A DNA stretch of 64,000 nt from Neorhizobium huautlense (GTDB lineage: Bacteria > Pseudomonadota > Alphaproteobacteria > Rhizobiales > Rhizobiaceae), in contig NZ_JAUSRF010000010.1 of assembly GCF_030811685.1 (NCBI RefSeq), forward strand, positions 1-64,000, read 5' to 3'. The notes below the pieces were generated by a model that worked only from the letters and a program-made list of their open reading frames with translations, was not told where the DNA came from and ran no database searches. Positions 9,753 to 19,623 of the stretch are shown in pieces (the first letter of the stretch is position 1; each line of letters begins with the position of its first letter). The translations under genes were made by a program, and so were the position numbers.

Positions 9753-12700
9753 CACGATTTCCTTCCTCTTTGCATCCCGGCACCGGCCAGGCGCTGTCGC
9801 TGTGCGATACGGTTGACCTGCGGCTGATCGAGGGATGGCGCGTGATTTCTGCCCTTCCCTGACAGCTCTTCCGCAAGTGTGCGGATTGTCGGGAAGCGGA
9901 GAAGATCAATAAGATCAACGTCCATCGCCAGCGCATCCTGAATGTTCGCCTGAAGCCGCGCCAGAAGCAGCGAGTGGCCGCCGATGTCGAAAAAGTTCGC
10001 ATCCCTGTCGATGAGTACCGGCCTGCTGTCATCACTGCTGCCGAGAGGGGACAGGAGGCGGCGCCATATGCCTTCGAGCTGTTGTTCGAGCCTGCCCGCT
10101 GGTCTGTTCGGCAAGGTCGGCAGAAGCTTGACCGGCACATCTGCCAAGGCGGCGCGGTCGATCTTGCCATTTGTGAGCCGTGGCAAGTGGTCGACAATAT
10201 GGATTGCTGACGGTCGCATCGCCATCGGCAGCCGCTCTCGCAGCATGTCGGCTAGGGACGAGGCGCTACCAATTCGATCATCGGCCACAACATAGGCAAG
10301 GATGATCGGTGTGCCGGATGAGCCGGGACGTGTAACGATTGCCGCATCTTCGACGCCCGTATGGCTGCGGAGAATGTCTTCTATGGCGCCCGGCTGTATC
10401 CGTATGCCGCGGATCTTGATTTCATGGTCGAGCCGTCCGCCAAGTTCCAGCATGCCGTTGCCATTCAGCCGGCCAATATCGCCGGTCCGGTAAAGGCGTT
10501 CTCCTGGCCGACCTGCCGGATGGGGCACAAACCGCTCGGCCGTCAGCGCGGGCTGTCCGAAATAACCGCGCGCCAGACCCGCGCCTGCTGCATGGATTTC
10601 ACCCCAGGCACCCGGAATGACTGCCCGGGCCTTTGGATCAAGAAGCGTGATCAGCGTATCCGCAATCGGCTCACCGATCGGTATCGAGGCAGAGCGCATG
10701 TCGCTATCCATCACCCGGTGGCAGGTGACATCGGCCGCAACCTCTGCGGAACCATAAAGGTTGAGCAGCGTCGCTTGCGGGCAACGTTTCATGAAAAGCG
10801 ATGCCAGTGCATGCGGCAGACGCTCGCCGCTTGAAATGCACAGCGTGAGGTCGGGAAGGAAAACCTCGTCCTCTGCCGCGCTTTCGAGAAGTGCGCCGAG
10901 AAGTGCGGGCACCAAGGTCAGGCGCGAGACCCGCTGCCGGCGGCAGATATCCAGAAAATCACTCGGCATGTAGCCAATGCGGGCGGGCGCCAGGACGACG
11001 GTTGTGCCGGCAAGCAGTGGGCCAAAAAGGTCCCAGACCGAATCGACGAAATTCAAGGAAACATGATGGAAAGCAACTTCGTCGGGCTTGTAAGGCCAGC
11101 GCTCCCACATCCATGAAAGCCTGTTCATGATGCCGCGATGGGTTCCCATCACACCTTTCGGGCGGCCTGTGGAACCGGACGTGAACAGCACATATGCGAG
11201 GTTGTCAGGCTGTATTCCCTCGGATTGGTTTGAAGAGAATGCGCCAGCCTGGTGGTCGCGTAACACGGCTGAGACAGCGAGCAACGTGGCGCCGGTTGCC
11301 GATGTCAGCCGTCCTGACAGTTCCTCCGGGATATCGTCATCGACACAGATCACCGGTGGCCGAACTGTTTCCGCTATGGATTGGAGCCAGCCCGCCGGAT
11401 AGTCCGGATCAAGCGGCACATAGGCCCCCCCTGCCGTCATGATTGCCAGAAGCGTTGCGACCATATCGGGCGAGCGGCGCATGAGGACGCCGACGGGCGT
11501 CTCACTGCCTACACCAAGCGATGTCAGTCGCTTGGCAATCTGCTGGACGCGAGCAGAAAGCAACCGGTAGGTCACAGTTTCGTCGGGGCAAAGGAGGGCA
11601 ATGTCATCAGGGCGTGATGTCGCCGTCTCAAAGAAGGCATGCGGTATGTTGTGATGGCGATCCGGGGCAGGCTCCGTGCGCACCGGCAATATATGAGGCG
11701 CACTGACAGCGTTCAGACCGATATCCATGTCGGCAGCCGCAGCATCCAGCATTGTCAGAAGCTGAGCATTCCACCGTTCAACGGATGCTTCGTGGAAAAA
11801 GTCGGCTGCATATTCCCAGGTGAGTGTCAGCCCATCGCTTGTTTGAGCCGTGTAGAGTGTCAGGTCCGCGATTGTTTCCGATGGCGAAAGCGGCATGACG
11901 CTGGCCACCAGCGGTGGCGGTAAGGAGGCCGGAAGGCTCGCGGTCTGGTTCTGATGGACAAGCATGACGTTGAGCAAGGGTGTTGCCGTTGGCGATCTGT
12001 CCTGCCGCAATTCCTGCAAAAGACGGTCGAAAGGCATGTCGGCATGCGCAAATGCGCTCAGGCAGCTGCCGCGCACTCTTCCCAGCAGGTCGCGAAAACT
12101 TTCCGTCTCATCCATCTCGATCTTGATGAGGGTCGCATCCAGAAACAGGCCTAGTTCATCGCGCGTGGCTGCGTGACGGTTGGCCATGGGGCAGCCGACA
12201 AAAACGGTTGGCCGGTCGCAAAGCCGCCCGAGCAGCAGGGAAAAGGCGGCAAGCAGCACCATGTAGAGCGTCGCTTTTTCCTTCCCGGCGAGGCGCTGGA
12301 GGCGTTCCGTCGTAGTGGTCGGCAAGAGGGCGCTGTATCGTTTTGCCCTTAACGTGGCGGCGCGCTGCCGATCGAAATCCTTGGGCAATTCGCAGCCGGA
12401 AGGTGCTGCGCCAAGATAGGATCGCCACCATGCGGACAAGGCGGAAAGTTTTTCAGGTTCCAGTTCGCCTGGCAGACCGGCTTCCGGGATACTGGCTGCC
12501 GCCGTCACGGCGTGAGGATGACCGGAAAGACGCGCCGTGTAGATGTCGCAAAGCTTCCGCCAGAAAACCATCATCGACCAGCCGTCGGATATGATGTGAT
12601 GCGCCACTACGCAAAACACCGATTTTTCGGGCGTTATCTGCAGCAGGATGAAACGAACAGGACGTTCGCGCCGGATGTCGAGCGGGCAATTGATTTCGTC

Positions 12701-12988
12701 GTGAAGGGTTGCCGCCAGATCCTGCTCATCGACTGAACGTGTCTCCAGCGCGCAAGCCGGCGTATCGAGCACGTACCGAACGGGGTGCCCGTCTTCCAAG
12801 GGGAATATGGAACGCCAGGCCTCGTGTCGCTCCAGAATGTCGAGAAGCGCGCAATCCAAAACGTCGAGCCGGAGTTTGCCCTCAAATCGCAAAGCCGAGG
12901 AAATGTGCAGGGCAGAGCTTTTCGGTGAAAGTGCTGAAATGAACCAGAGACGTTTCTGGGCCGAAGAAAGCGGCTGTGCTGGTTTCAT
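9752..12988 (-). CDS. NRPS, C-A(beta-Ala-like)-T
   Basis: A 1078-aa single NRPS module: condensation domain (about 1-430, HHIISDGWS with His130/131), adenylation domain (about 450-950, core TSGSTGRPKG near 604) and thiolation domain (Ser1006 in GGHSL). The specificity residues aligned by eye read VDWTISLADK. The first two positions are Val-Asp instead of the usual leading Asp, the pattern reported for beta-alanine-type domains (compare VDWVISLADK); the shift suits a substrate whose amino group is one carbon further out. The Ser-Ala-Glu in place of Pro-Thr-Glu in the A5 motif (LYGSAEVAAD) is also typical of these unusual domains. The ATG forms an ATGA overlap with the upstream gene and has AGGAAAGG eight bases before it. 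It sits between a module ending in KS-AT*-T and another KS-AT*-T protein, so its residue would be flanked by C2 units. Confidence 0.94.
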   Translation of the reverse strand: MKPAQPLSSAQKRLWFISALSPKSSALHISSALRFEGKLRLDVLDCALLDILERHEAWRSIFPLEDGHPVRYVLDTPACALETRSVDEQDLAATLHDEINCPLDIRRERPVRFILLQITPEKSVFCVVAHHIISDGWSMMVFWRKLCDIYTARLSGHPHAVTAAASIPEAGLPGELEPEKLSALSAWWRSYLGAAPSGCELPKDFDRQRAATLRAKRYSALLPTTTTERLQRLAGKEKATLYMVLLAAFSLLLGRLCDRPTVFVGCPMANRHAATRDELGLFLDATLIKIEMDETESFRDLLGRVRGSCLSAFAHADMPFDRLLQELRQDRSPTATPLLNVMLVHQNQTASLPASLPPPLVASVMPLSPSETIADLTLYTAQTSDGLTLTWEYAADFFHEASVERWNAQLLTMLDAAAADMDIGLNAVSAPHILPVRTEPAPDRHHNIPHAFFETATSRPDDIALLCPDETVTYRLLSARVQQIAKRLTSLGVGSETPVGVLMRRSPDMVATLLAIMTAGGAYVPLDPDYPAGWLQSIAETVRPPVICVDDDIPEELSGRLTSATGATLLAVSAVLRDHQAGAFSSNQSEGIQPDNLAYVLFTSGSTGRPKGVMGTHRGIMNRLSWMWERWPYKPDEVAFHHVSLNFVDSVWDLFGPLLAGTTVVLAPARIGYMPSDFLDICRRQRVSRLTLVPALLGALLESAAEDEVFLPDLTLCISSGERLPHALASLFMKRCPQATLLNLYGSAEVAADVTCHRVMDSDMRSASIPIGEPIADTLITLLDPKARAVIPGAWGEIHAAGAGLARGYFGQPALTAERFVPHPAGRPGERLYRTGDIGRLNGNGMLELGGRLDHEIKIRGIRIQPGAIEDILRSHTGVEDAAIVTRPGSSGTPIILAYVVADDRIGSASSLADMLRERLPMAMRPSAIHIVDHLPRLTNGKIDRAALADVPVKLLPTLPNRPAGRLEQQLEGIWRRLLSPLGSSDDSRPVLIDRDANFFDIGGHSLLLARLQANIQDALAMDVDLIDLLRFPTIRTLAEELSGKGRNHAPSLDQPQVNRIAQRQRLAGAGMQRGRKS

Positions 12989-15900
12989 GACACGCGCCTT
13001 TCCTGCTCGACTTGTGCCGTGCGAATAAGCCCGGCAAGGCTTCGTATCGTGGTGGCCTCGAACAGGCTTTGCAGCGGCAGGGCGACGGGCCAGCGGCTGC
13101 GAATGCTGTCCACGATATCGACGGCGATCAGCGAATGTCCGCCAAGATCGAAGAAATCGTCATCGAGCGTGATTGCTTCCACGCCAAGCGCCGTTTTCCA
13201 GATCTCCAGAAGTGACGTTTCTATCGTATCGCCTGCCTGCTCCTCCGGCATGCGCCGATGGCCCGTCGCGTCGGCGCGATCCGGTTTTTCGTCCTCGCCG
13301 ATCCAGTGATGATCCTCGGCAAAGGGGTAGGATGGGAGGGATACATGTTGGCGATCGCCCGAACGGCGCATGAAAACCCGCCAGTCGATCGCGATGCCAT
13401 GGGCCCAAAGCATGGCGGCAGTCGCCAATATATGGCGTTGCGCCTCCACGTCGGACGAGTTTGAGGGCAGGGCGGAAAGTGACATCAGCGAAACGGGCAG
13501 GTGACCGGGAGCTGCACGGTCCCCAGCCATGGTCAACACGATAGCCTGCGATATATCGCGTGGATTTGGAGCGATCATGGACCGGCGTAAATGGCCCGCA
13601 TCGGTCGCCGATTCATATTCCTGCTTCAGTCTTTGAATGGCGTCCTCAAGCGGAGTGCCTTCCATGAGGCATGGCACGATATGTCTGGCCGATCCCGAAG
13701 CGATGATCGCTGTGGGGCGCACACCCCAGTCCATCCACGCGCGGGCCAGGGCATATTGGTTCGCCACCGACTTCAGCCTTGACGCAACGGGCGAGAGTTT
13801 TTGGTCGTGATCGACATCCTTCGGCGTATTGAGGTCGATGCCGGCAAGGCGTTCGGCCGTTGCCGTGAAATCCAGCAGGGCTTGACGGTATGCGGGCTCG
13901 TTCCGGTAAGGATGATGGCCGATCTCCGGCCGGGCATCGGTATCGTCGATGGCAAAGACGAGCCGGGAGGTTTTCGCCTGCGAGAGATCATGTGCCTCGT
14001 AAGTCCGGTTGCGCAGGCCTGCCACCGCCGCCTGTGGATCGGTCACCAGCAGATATCGACGATGGTCAAAACCGCGGCGGCCGGTTGCCAGACTGGCGGC
14101 CATGTCGACCAGCCGTTCCGCCGACATCGGCGCTGCGGCAAAGCTGTCGGCCAGCCGGTCGGCCAGAATATCAGCCGCAACAGCGGTTTTGGCGGACCAG
14201 ATCAGGAGATATGGTCCGGTTGAATTGCTCCGGTTCTGCTTTTCAAGGGCAGGCGCTTCTTCAAGAACGACGTGCGCATTGGTGCCGCCGATGCCGAAGG
14301 AGCTGACACCGGCACGCCGCGGCGTGGCGGATTGCGGCCATGGGTGGGTTGCCGTCGAAATCGAGAAACCGCTTCGCCCCAGATCGATGGCCTGATTGAT
14401 GTCACGAAAGTTTCCGCTGGCGACCATCGTGCGGTGTTGCAGCATCAGCGAAGCCTTGATGAGGCCCACAATGCCGGCGGCTGTATCAAGATGGCCGATG
14501 GAGCCCTTGACCGAACCGATCTCGCATCCTGACCCGGCAGCGGTTTCCGCATCCATGTTCGGCCGAAGCACACGCTTCAAGGCCTCCATCTCGATCGGAT
14601 CGCCGATCGGCGTTGCCGTGCCATGTGCCTCCACGTAAGTGATCGAGTGAGGATGGACGCCGGCATCGCTAAGGGCGGAGCGAATGACATCCGCTTGGCC
14701 CTCTATGCTAGGGGCTGTGTAACCGACCTTGAGATCGCCATCGTTGTTGATGGCGCTGCCTTTGATGATTGCGACAATCCGGTCGCCATTGGTGATTGCG
14801 TCGGCAAGTCTTTTCAGGACGACGACCGCACCACCGTTGCCGCCGACCGTCCCGTCGGCCTCGTTGTCGAAAGGTGCACATCTTCCGCTACGTGAGCCGA
14901 TGCCTCCCGGTTTGTAGCGATAACCCGTTCGTTGAGGGGTACGGATCGACACACCGCCGGCAATGGCGGCGTCACATTCACCTGACAACAGGCTCTGGCG
15001 TGCCATGTGAACACAAACAAGCGACGACGAGCACGCCGTCTGCACCACCACGCTCGGTCCACGAAGGCCCAGCCTGTAGGATGTCTGGGTGGCGAGATGA
15101 TCCTTGTCGTTGGCGATAAGCAGCCGATGCGCGCCGATGCTCTCCACCAGTTCGGGGGATCGCCAGATATTGTTGAGAAGATAGGTGCTGACGCCAGAAC
15201 TGGCGAAAACGCCGACATTGCTGTCAATACAGCCTGCATCTTCCAGCGCATGCCAGGCAAGCTGCATGAAGATGCGGTGTTGCGGATCGAGGATGGCGGC
15301 GTCTGCGGGCGACATCCCGAAAAACGCCGCATCGAATTTTGAAACACCATCGACAACACCGCCGGTTGCCACATAGCCGGGCAGGTCGATTGTGTCGTCC
15401 GCCACGCCGGACAGTCGAAGATCGTCACGTGAAAGCTGGCGGATACAGTCCTTGCCGCTGCAAAGGTTCTGCCAGAAGGTTTCGACATCGCCCGCTTCGG
15501 GAAAACGGCCTGCCATGCCGATGATGGCGATCGCGCCGTCGTCACGCAGATTTTCGGTCGCCTTGCGAGAGAGGCGCTCGAGTGGCTTCTCGCCGTCGCC
15601 CGTCCGGGCGTTGCCGAGATACTGCGCCAGTGCAGCGGGCGTACGATACTCGAACATGTCGGTGAGTGGGATCGGGCGATTCAGAAAGGTCTGCAGCCGC
15701 GCGTGAACAGTCAGAAGAGCAATCGAATTTCCGCCGAGATCGAAGAAGCCGTCATGCCGGCCTATCTGCTTTTGGTCCGGCAGGACGGATAACCAGAGAT
15801 CGGCGATCTTCCTCTCAAGATCGCTTTCACAGGGAACATGGCTGTGCGACCTGTCCTGTTGTTGCAGGATATCAGGCAGCGGCGCCCGCCGATTGCGCTT

Positions 15901-18900
15901 TCCCCGCGAGGTCAGAGGAAGCCGATCGACGAATGCAACGCGCATCGGCACCATATAGGCCGGCAGAAATTCGCAGCACTGGCGAATGACGGCTTCGGCC
16001 GTCAGCGGCGACGTATATTGCAGGTCCCGGGGAGCCACACCGGCGAGAGATGGCGCCGCGTCTTCGCGGCGGGCATAGAGATAGAAGATCTTCTGTTCGT
16101 GGCCGACGGACCAGTCGTTCTCGACAATGACCTCGAAACCCTTGTCTTTCAGAAGGCCGGTCACGCGCGCAAGCCGGTCGTCGAAATCGTGCAATTCGAG
16201 CACGATCTGTTTGATGCGAGGCCAATGGTCGGCTCGCAGGCCGGCGAGAACCGCCTCCTCGCTTTTTTCGACGTTGATTTTCAGGAGGTCGATCGTTTGC
16301 AAACCGGCTTCGTCGATCAATTGCGAAAGAGGAATGACGTCGACAGGAAATTCTTGCGATGCCATTTCATGGTCGAGCAGCGCCCCCCATTGATCCTCGC
16401 GTGTGTCCTGAGGCTCCGGCCTTGCGTGGTGCTGATCCAGATAGGAGCGAAGGAGATCCCTGTCCTGTCGTGGATCGGAATGCAGCCCGGACAGGAGCGA
16501 AAGGTTCGGATAGAACGTGAAGGACGATGTCTCCTGTCGTTGACCGGCCGCAACCGGCCATAGTCTGGCATCTGGAGCATAAAGCGAGAGATTGTCGGTC
16601 AGAATTGTTTGAAGATGTGGATTGGGCTCCAGGCAATGTATGTCGAGATCGGCGGCCATGGCGCCGACGGCGAGGGAAAACAGGCCGATATTGGCACCGA
16701 CATCAATCACGCAATCGCCGGCAGAAACGGCAATTCCATTGCGGAAATAGGCGTTGCGGACGAAAACTTCGTCGTAAAGGAATGCTGTTTCGTTGCCGTT
16801 CAGCTCCATCATGGCCAACCCATTGGGCATGACACGACGCATGCGCCCGCCGATCTGTGGGGCATGGGGTGGCTTGGCGACCACCGCGGCTACAAGCTGC
16901 GGGTGACCGACCGGCTGTTCAGGCACCCAGACCATCGCATCATCGATCAGAGGATGGGCGCGCAGTATCTGCTCGATCTCGCCCGGCTCGATGCGCAAAC
17001 CGTGCAGCTTCAGCTGGTCGTCCTTGCGGCCGAGCCATTCGATTGTGCCATCGTGCCTGATCCGGCCAAGGTCGCCACTGCGATAAAGCCGCCTGCCGGG
17101 GTCGGTCGACAGCGGATCGCAGACATAACGTTCGGCCGTCGGTCCGGCTTGTCCGAGGTAACCCAGCGCCACGCCGTTGCCGCGGATGCAGATCTCACCG
17201 GCCGCTCCGTTTCTGACTGGCCTCAGTCCATCGTCCAGTATGACGATATCCGTTCCGGGCAGCGGTGTGCCGATATGAGGAAGATCGCCACTCACCTCCG
17301 CAACGCTGGCATCGACAGTGCATTCAGTCGGCCCATAAAGATTGAAACATTGCGTATGTTTCAGGGTGCCAAGTCTTGCCCATAGCGGTGTTGAAATGGC
17401 CTCACCTCCGACCAGCAGGGCTTTGAGAGCATCGTGGGACAGGTCGGCGAGACCGGCGTTCAGCAACAGTTCGGCCTGTGAGGGCGTGCAGTCGAACAGA
17501 TCGATGCCTTGTTTCTCGACATGTCTAAGAACCTCTGCGGCATCAAAACCCTGTTGCGCAGCGGGCAGCAGAACGAGGCAATGCCCGAAGCCGAGCTGGA
17601 CCAGCTGCTTGATAGAGGTGTCGAAATGTAGCGGCCCGTTCAATCCGATGTTCAGGCGGCCCGGAAACCTGTCGTGGATGCGATCCTTCAATCCCCATGC
17701 CAGATTGGACAGATTAGCATGGGTGACCGCCACGCCTTTTGGCTGTCCCGTCGATCCGGACGTATGGATGACATAGGCCAGTCCTTCTGCCTCGATGTTC
17801 CGGTGGCTGATCGTACTGGAGAGAGAGCCGGCTTCCGGGTGGCATAGAGATGTGATTGCATCCTCGTCCAGCATCAGGGCGAGCCTCTCTGCTGACGTGA
17901 TTTTCGCGCGTCGGCCGGGCGGCATTGTGGGGTCAAGCGGAACATAGACCGCGCCGGCGAGCCATATTCCCAGCATGGTCACGACCGCATTCGTGGATCG
18001 CGGGGCGGAAAGGCCGATCAGGTCTCCCTGTTTTACGCCCCTGTCTTGCAGGTTTGCCGCCACGCTCCATGCCCGCTGGACAAGGTCCTCATATGTCAGT
18101 TCGGCATCACCTTCACGGATCGCCACGGCATTCGGGTGCTTTCGCGCCTGTTCCAGAACCATTGCGTGGATCGGCTGGCTGGCTGGAACGCAGGAAAATG
18201 GCTGAAGCGGCCTGCTTTCTGTCCATGGAGCCTTGCCGAGTGCATCGCATCGGATGCCCGGTGTCGCTGCGATGTCTTCGAGCAGGGCGATGTAATGGGC
18301 GATGATGTCGGCAATGCCATCGGCGTCGAACAGGTCCGTCGAATATTCGAGAAGGCCCTTCAGCCCGTTTTCCGTTTCGGCAATGTAGAGCCCGAGTTCG
18401 AATTTCGCGGTGTCGCAAAAAATGTCCATCACCGAAGCTGTCAGTTCCGGAAGGTCCACGCGCTGCAACACGCCTGGCTCGAACACGAACATCACCTGTG
18501 GGATTTGATGTCGATGAGTGTTCATGCCGGGAGCCAGATCGGTCAGCAGCCGCTCGAACGGCAGGTCCTGATTGTCCAGCGCTCCTGTCACCGTGTCGCG
18601 AACGGCGGAGAGACATGTGGTGAATTCAGCCGTGCGGTCGACGTGCGTCCTCAGCAAAAGCGTATTGGCAAAACACCCGACGGCATGCTCGAACCCACGC
18701 TTCCGACGATTGGATACGGCGGTTCCGACAACGATGTCGTCCTGTCCGGTCAGGTTGGCCAGAAGCAGCTTGAAGCCGGCAAGCAGTGTCATGAACAGGG
18801 AACTGCCACATGAGCGGCTGATCTCGTTGAGACGGTTGGTCAGCGCAGGCGGTATCGTAAAGACGGCGGTCTTGCCGGCGAACGTGGATTGAAGCGGGTG

Positions 18901-19623
18901 CGGGTGGTCGTAGGGCAGCAGAAGCCGCGCCGGCATGTCGGCAAGCTGCCCTCGCCAGAACTCCAATTGTGATGGAGCTTCCGGTGCCTGTTCTGAAAAC
19001 TTTTGGGTCTGCTCGTCGATGAATGTGCCATAGGACGGTTCGGGTGGGGTTTGCGGCGTTTTTTGCCCGAGCACGAAGCGGCTATAGGCGTTGAACAGGT
19101 TCTTCATCAGAATGCCGGCCGACCAGCCGTCCATTGCCATGTGATGCCCGGTTATCTGCAGGACATGCTCCTGTGCCGACTGACGGAAGAGCTTTGCGCG
19201 CAGCAGGGGAGCGTCGGTCAGGTCGAAGGCAAGATTTGCTTCCTTTGCCATTTGGTCGTGAAGTTGTTCCTGTCCAGGGCCCTCGGATGACAGGTCGATC
19301 ATCGGCAGGGAGAAGCGCGGGCCCCGAAGCGGCAGGCGTTTCGGCACACCTTCTTCGAGGATGAAACAGGTTCTCAGGGTTTCGTGATTGTCGATGAGTT
19401 CCTGAAAAGCCGCCTGAAGGCATTTGGCGTCGAGATGACCATAAAGACGGAAGGCTGCGGGAATGTTGTAGAAGGGTGATCCCTGCGCCATACGGTGCTG
19501 GAACCAGAGACGGTTCTGCACAAAGGAAAGATCTTCCCGTCCCGGATCTCCGCAGACATCTGGCCTTCGATCGGGCTGATGCAGGTCCTCTGCGGCTGAG
19601 AGATTGCGTTCGATGAGGTTCAT
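12985..19623 (-). CDS. Hybrid NRPS-PKS, C-A(Glu)-[FkbM-like MT]-T-KS-AT*-T
   Basis: A 2212-aa hybrid. The NRPS half has a condensation domain (HHMAMDGWS, His160/161), an adenylation domain (core TSGSTGQPKG near 623) and a thiolation domain (Ser1300 in GGNS). Specificity residues read DTKDLGLVDK, close to the glutamate code DAKDLGVVDK; the Lys at the third position fits a free gamma-carboxylate. Inside the adenylation domain, before its last motif, lies an insert (about 925-1185) with VIDVGANIGLFSL near 975 and IDLLKINVEKSE. This is the FkbM-type (Methyltransf_21) fold, not the usual NRPS N-methyltransferase. The PKS half has an intact KS (Cys1531, His1667, His1711), a degenerate AT (about 1800-2090) in which GHSxGE has become ASGSAR with Gly at the Ser position, and a carrier (Ser2164). 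There is no reductive domain. The ATGA overlap and upstream GGGAGGGG support the start. Confidence 0.94.
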   Translation of the reverse strand: MNLIERNLSAAEDLHQPDRRPDVCGDPGREDLSFVQNRLWFQHRMAQGSPFYNIPAAFRLYGHLDAKCLQAAFQELIDNHETLRTCFILEEGVPKRLPLRGPRFSLPMIDLSSEGPGQEQLHDQMAKEANLAFDLTDAPLLRAKLFRQSAQEHVLQITGHHMAMDGWSAGILMKNLFNAYSRFVLGQKTPQTPPEPSYGTFIDEQTQKFSEQAPEAPSQLEFWRGQLADMPARLLLPYDHPHPLQSTFAGKTAVFTIPPALTNRLNEISRSCGSSLFMTLLAGFKLLLANLTGQDDIVVGTAVSNRRKRGFEHAVGCFANTLLLRTHVDRTAEFTTCLSAVRDTVTGALDNQDLPFERLLTDLAPGMNTHRHQIPQVMFVFEPGVLQRVDLPELTASVMDIFCDTAKFELGLYIAETENGLKGLLEYSTDLFDADGIADIIAHYIALLEDIAATPGIRCDALGKAPWTESRPLQPFSCVPASQPIHAMVLEQARKHPNAVAIREGDAELTYEDLVQRAWSVAANLQDRGVKQGDLIGLSAPRSTNAVVTMLGIWLAGAVYVPLDPTMPPGRRAKITSAERLALMLDEDAITSLCHPEAGSLSSTISHRNIEAEGLAYVIHTSGSTGQPKGVAVTHANLSNLAWGLKDRIHDRFPGRLNIGLNGPLHFDTSIKQLVQLGFGHCLVLLPAAQQGFDAAEVLRHVEKQGIDLFDCTPSQAELLLNAGLADLSHDALKALLVGGEAISTPLWARLGTLKHTQCFNLYGPTECTVDASVAEVSGDLPHIGTPLPGTDIVILDDGLRPVRNGAAGEICIRGNGVALGYLGQAGPTAERYVCDPLSTDPGRRLYRSGDLGRIRHDGTIEWLGRKDDQLKLHGLRIEPGEIEQILRAHPLIDDAMVWVPEQPVGHPQLVAAVVAKPPHAPQIGGRMRRVMPNGLAMMELNGNETAFLYDEVFVRNAYFRNGIAVSAGDCVIDVGANIGLFSLAVGAMAADLDIHCLEPNPHLQTILTDNLSLYAPDARLWPVAAGQRQETSSFTFYPNLSLLSGLHSDPRQDRDLLRSYLDQHHARPEPQDTREDQWGALLDHEMASQEFPVDVIPLSQLIDEAGLQTIDLLKINVEKSEEAVLAGLRADHWPRIKQIVLELHDFDDRLARVTGLLKDKGFEVIVENDWSVGHEQKIFYLYARREDAAPSLAGVAPRDLQYTSPLTAEAVIRQCCEFLPAYMVPMRVAFVDRLPLTSRGKRNRRAPLPDILQQQDRSHSHVPCESDLERKIADLWLSVLPDQKQIGRHDGFFDLGGNSIALLTVHARLQTFLNRPIPLTDMFEYRTPAALAQYLGNARTGDGEKPLERLSRKATENLRDDGAIAIIGMAGRFPEAGDVETFWQNLCSGKDCIRQLSRDDLRLSGVADDTIDLPGYVATGGVVDGVSKFDAAFFGMSPADAAILDPQHRIFMQLAWHALEDAGCIDSNVGVFASSGVSTYLLNNIWRSPELVESIGAHRLLIANDKDHLATQTSYRLGLRGPSVVVQTACSSSLVCVHMARQSLLSGECDAAIAGGVSIRTPQRTGYRYKPGGIGSRSGRCAPFDNEADGTVGGNGGAVVVLKRLADAITNGDRIVAIIKGSAINNDGDLKVGYTAPSIEGQADVIRSALSDAGVHPHSITYVEAHGTATPIGDPIEMEALKRVLRPNMDAETAAGSGCEIGSVKGSIGHLDTAAGIVGLIKASLMLQHRTMVASGNFRDINQAIDLGRSGFSISTATHPWPQSATPRRAGVSSFGIGGTNAHVVLEEAPALEKQNRSNSTGPYLLIWSAKTAVAADILADRLADSFAAAPMSAERLVDMAASLATGRRGFDHRRYLLVTDPQAAVAGLRNRTYEAHDLSQAKTSRLVFAIDDTDARPEIGHHPYRNEPAYRQALLDFTATAERLAGIDLNTPKDVDHDQKLSPVASRLKSVANQYALARAWMDWGVRPTAIIASGSARHIVPCLMEGTPLEDAIQRLKQEYESATDAGHLRRSMIAPNPRDISQAIVLTMAGDRAAPGHLPVSLMSLSALPSNSSDVEAQRHILATAAMLWAHGIAIDWRVFMRRSGDRQHVSLPSYPFAEDHHWIGEDEKPDRADATGHRRMPEEQAGDTIETSLLEIWKTALGVEAITLDDDFFDLGGHSLIAVDIVDSIRSRWPVALPLQSLFEATTIRSLAGLIRTAQVEQERRVS

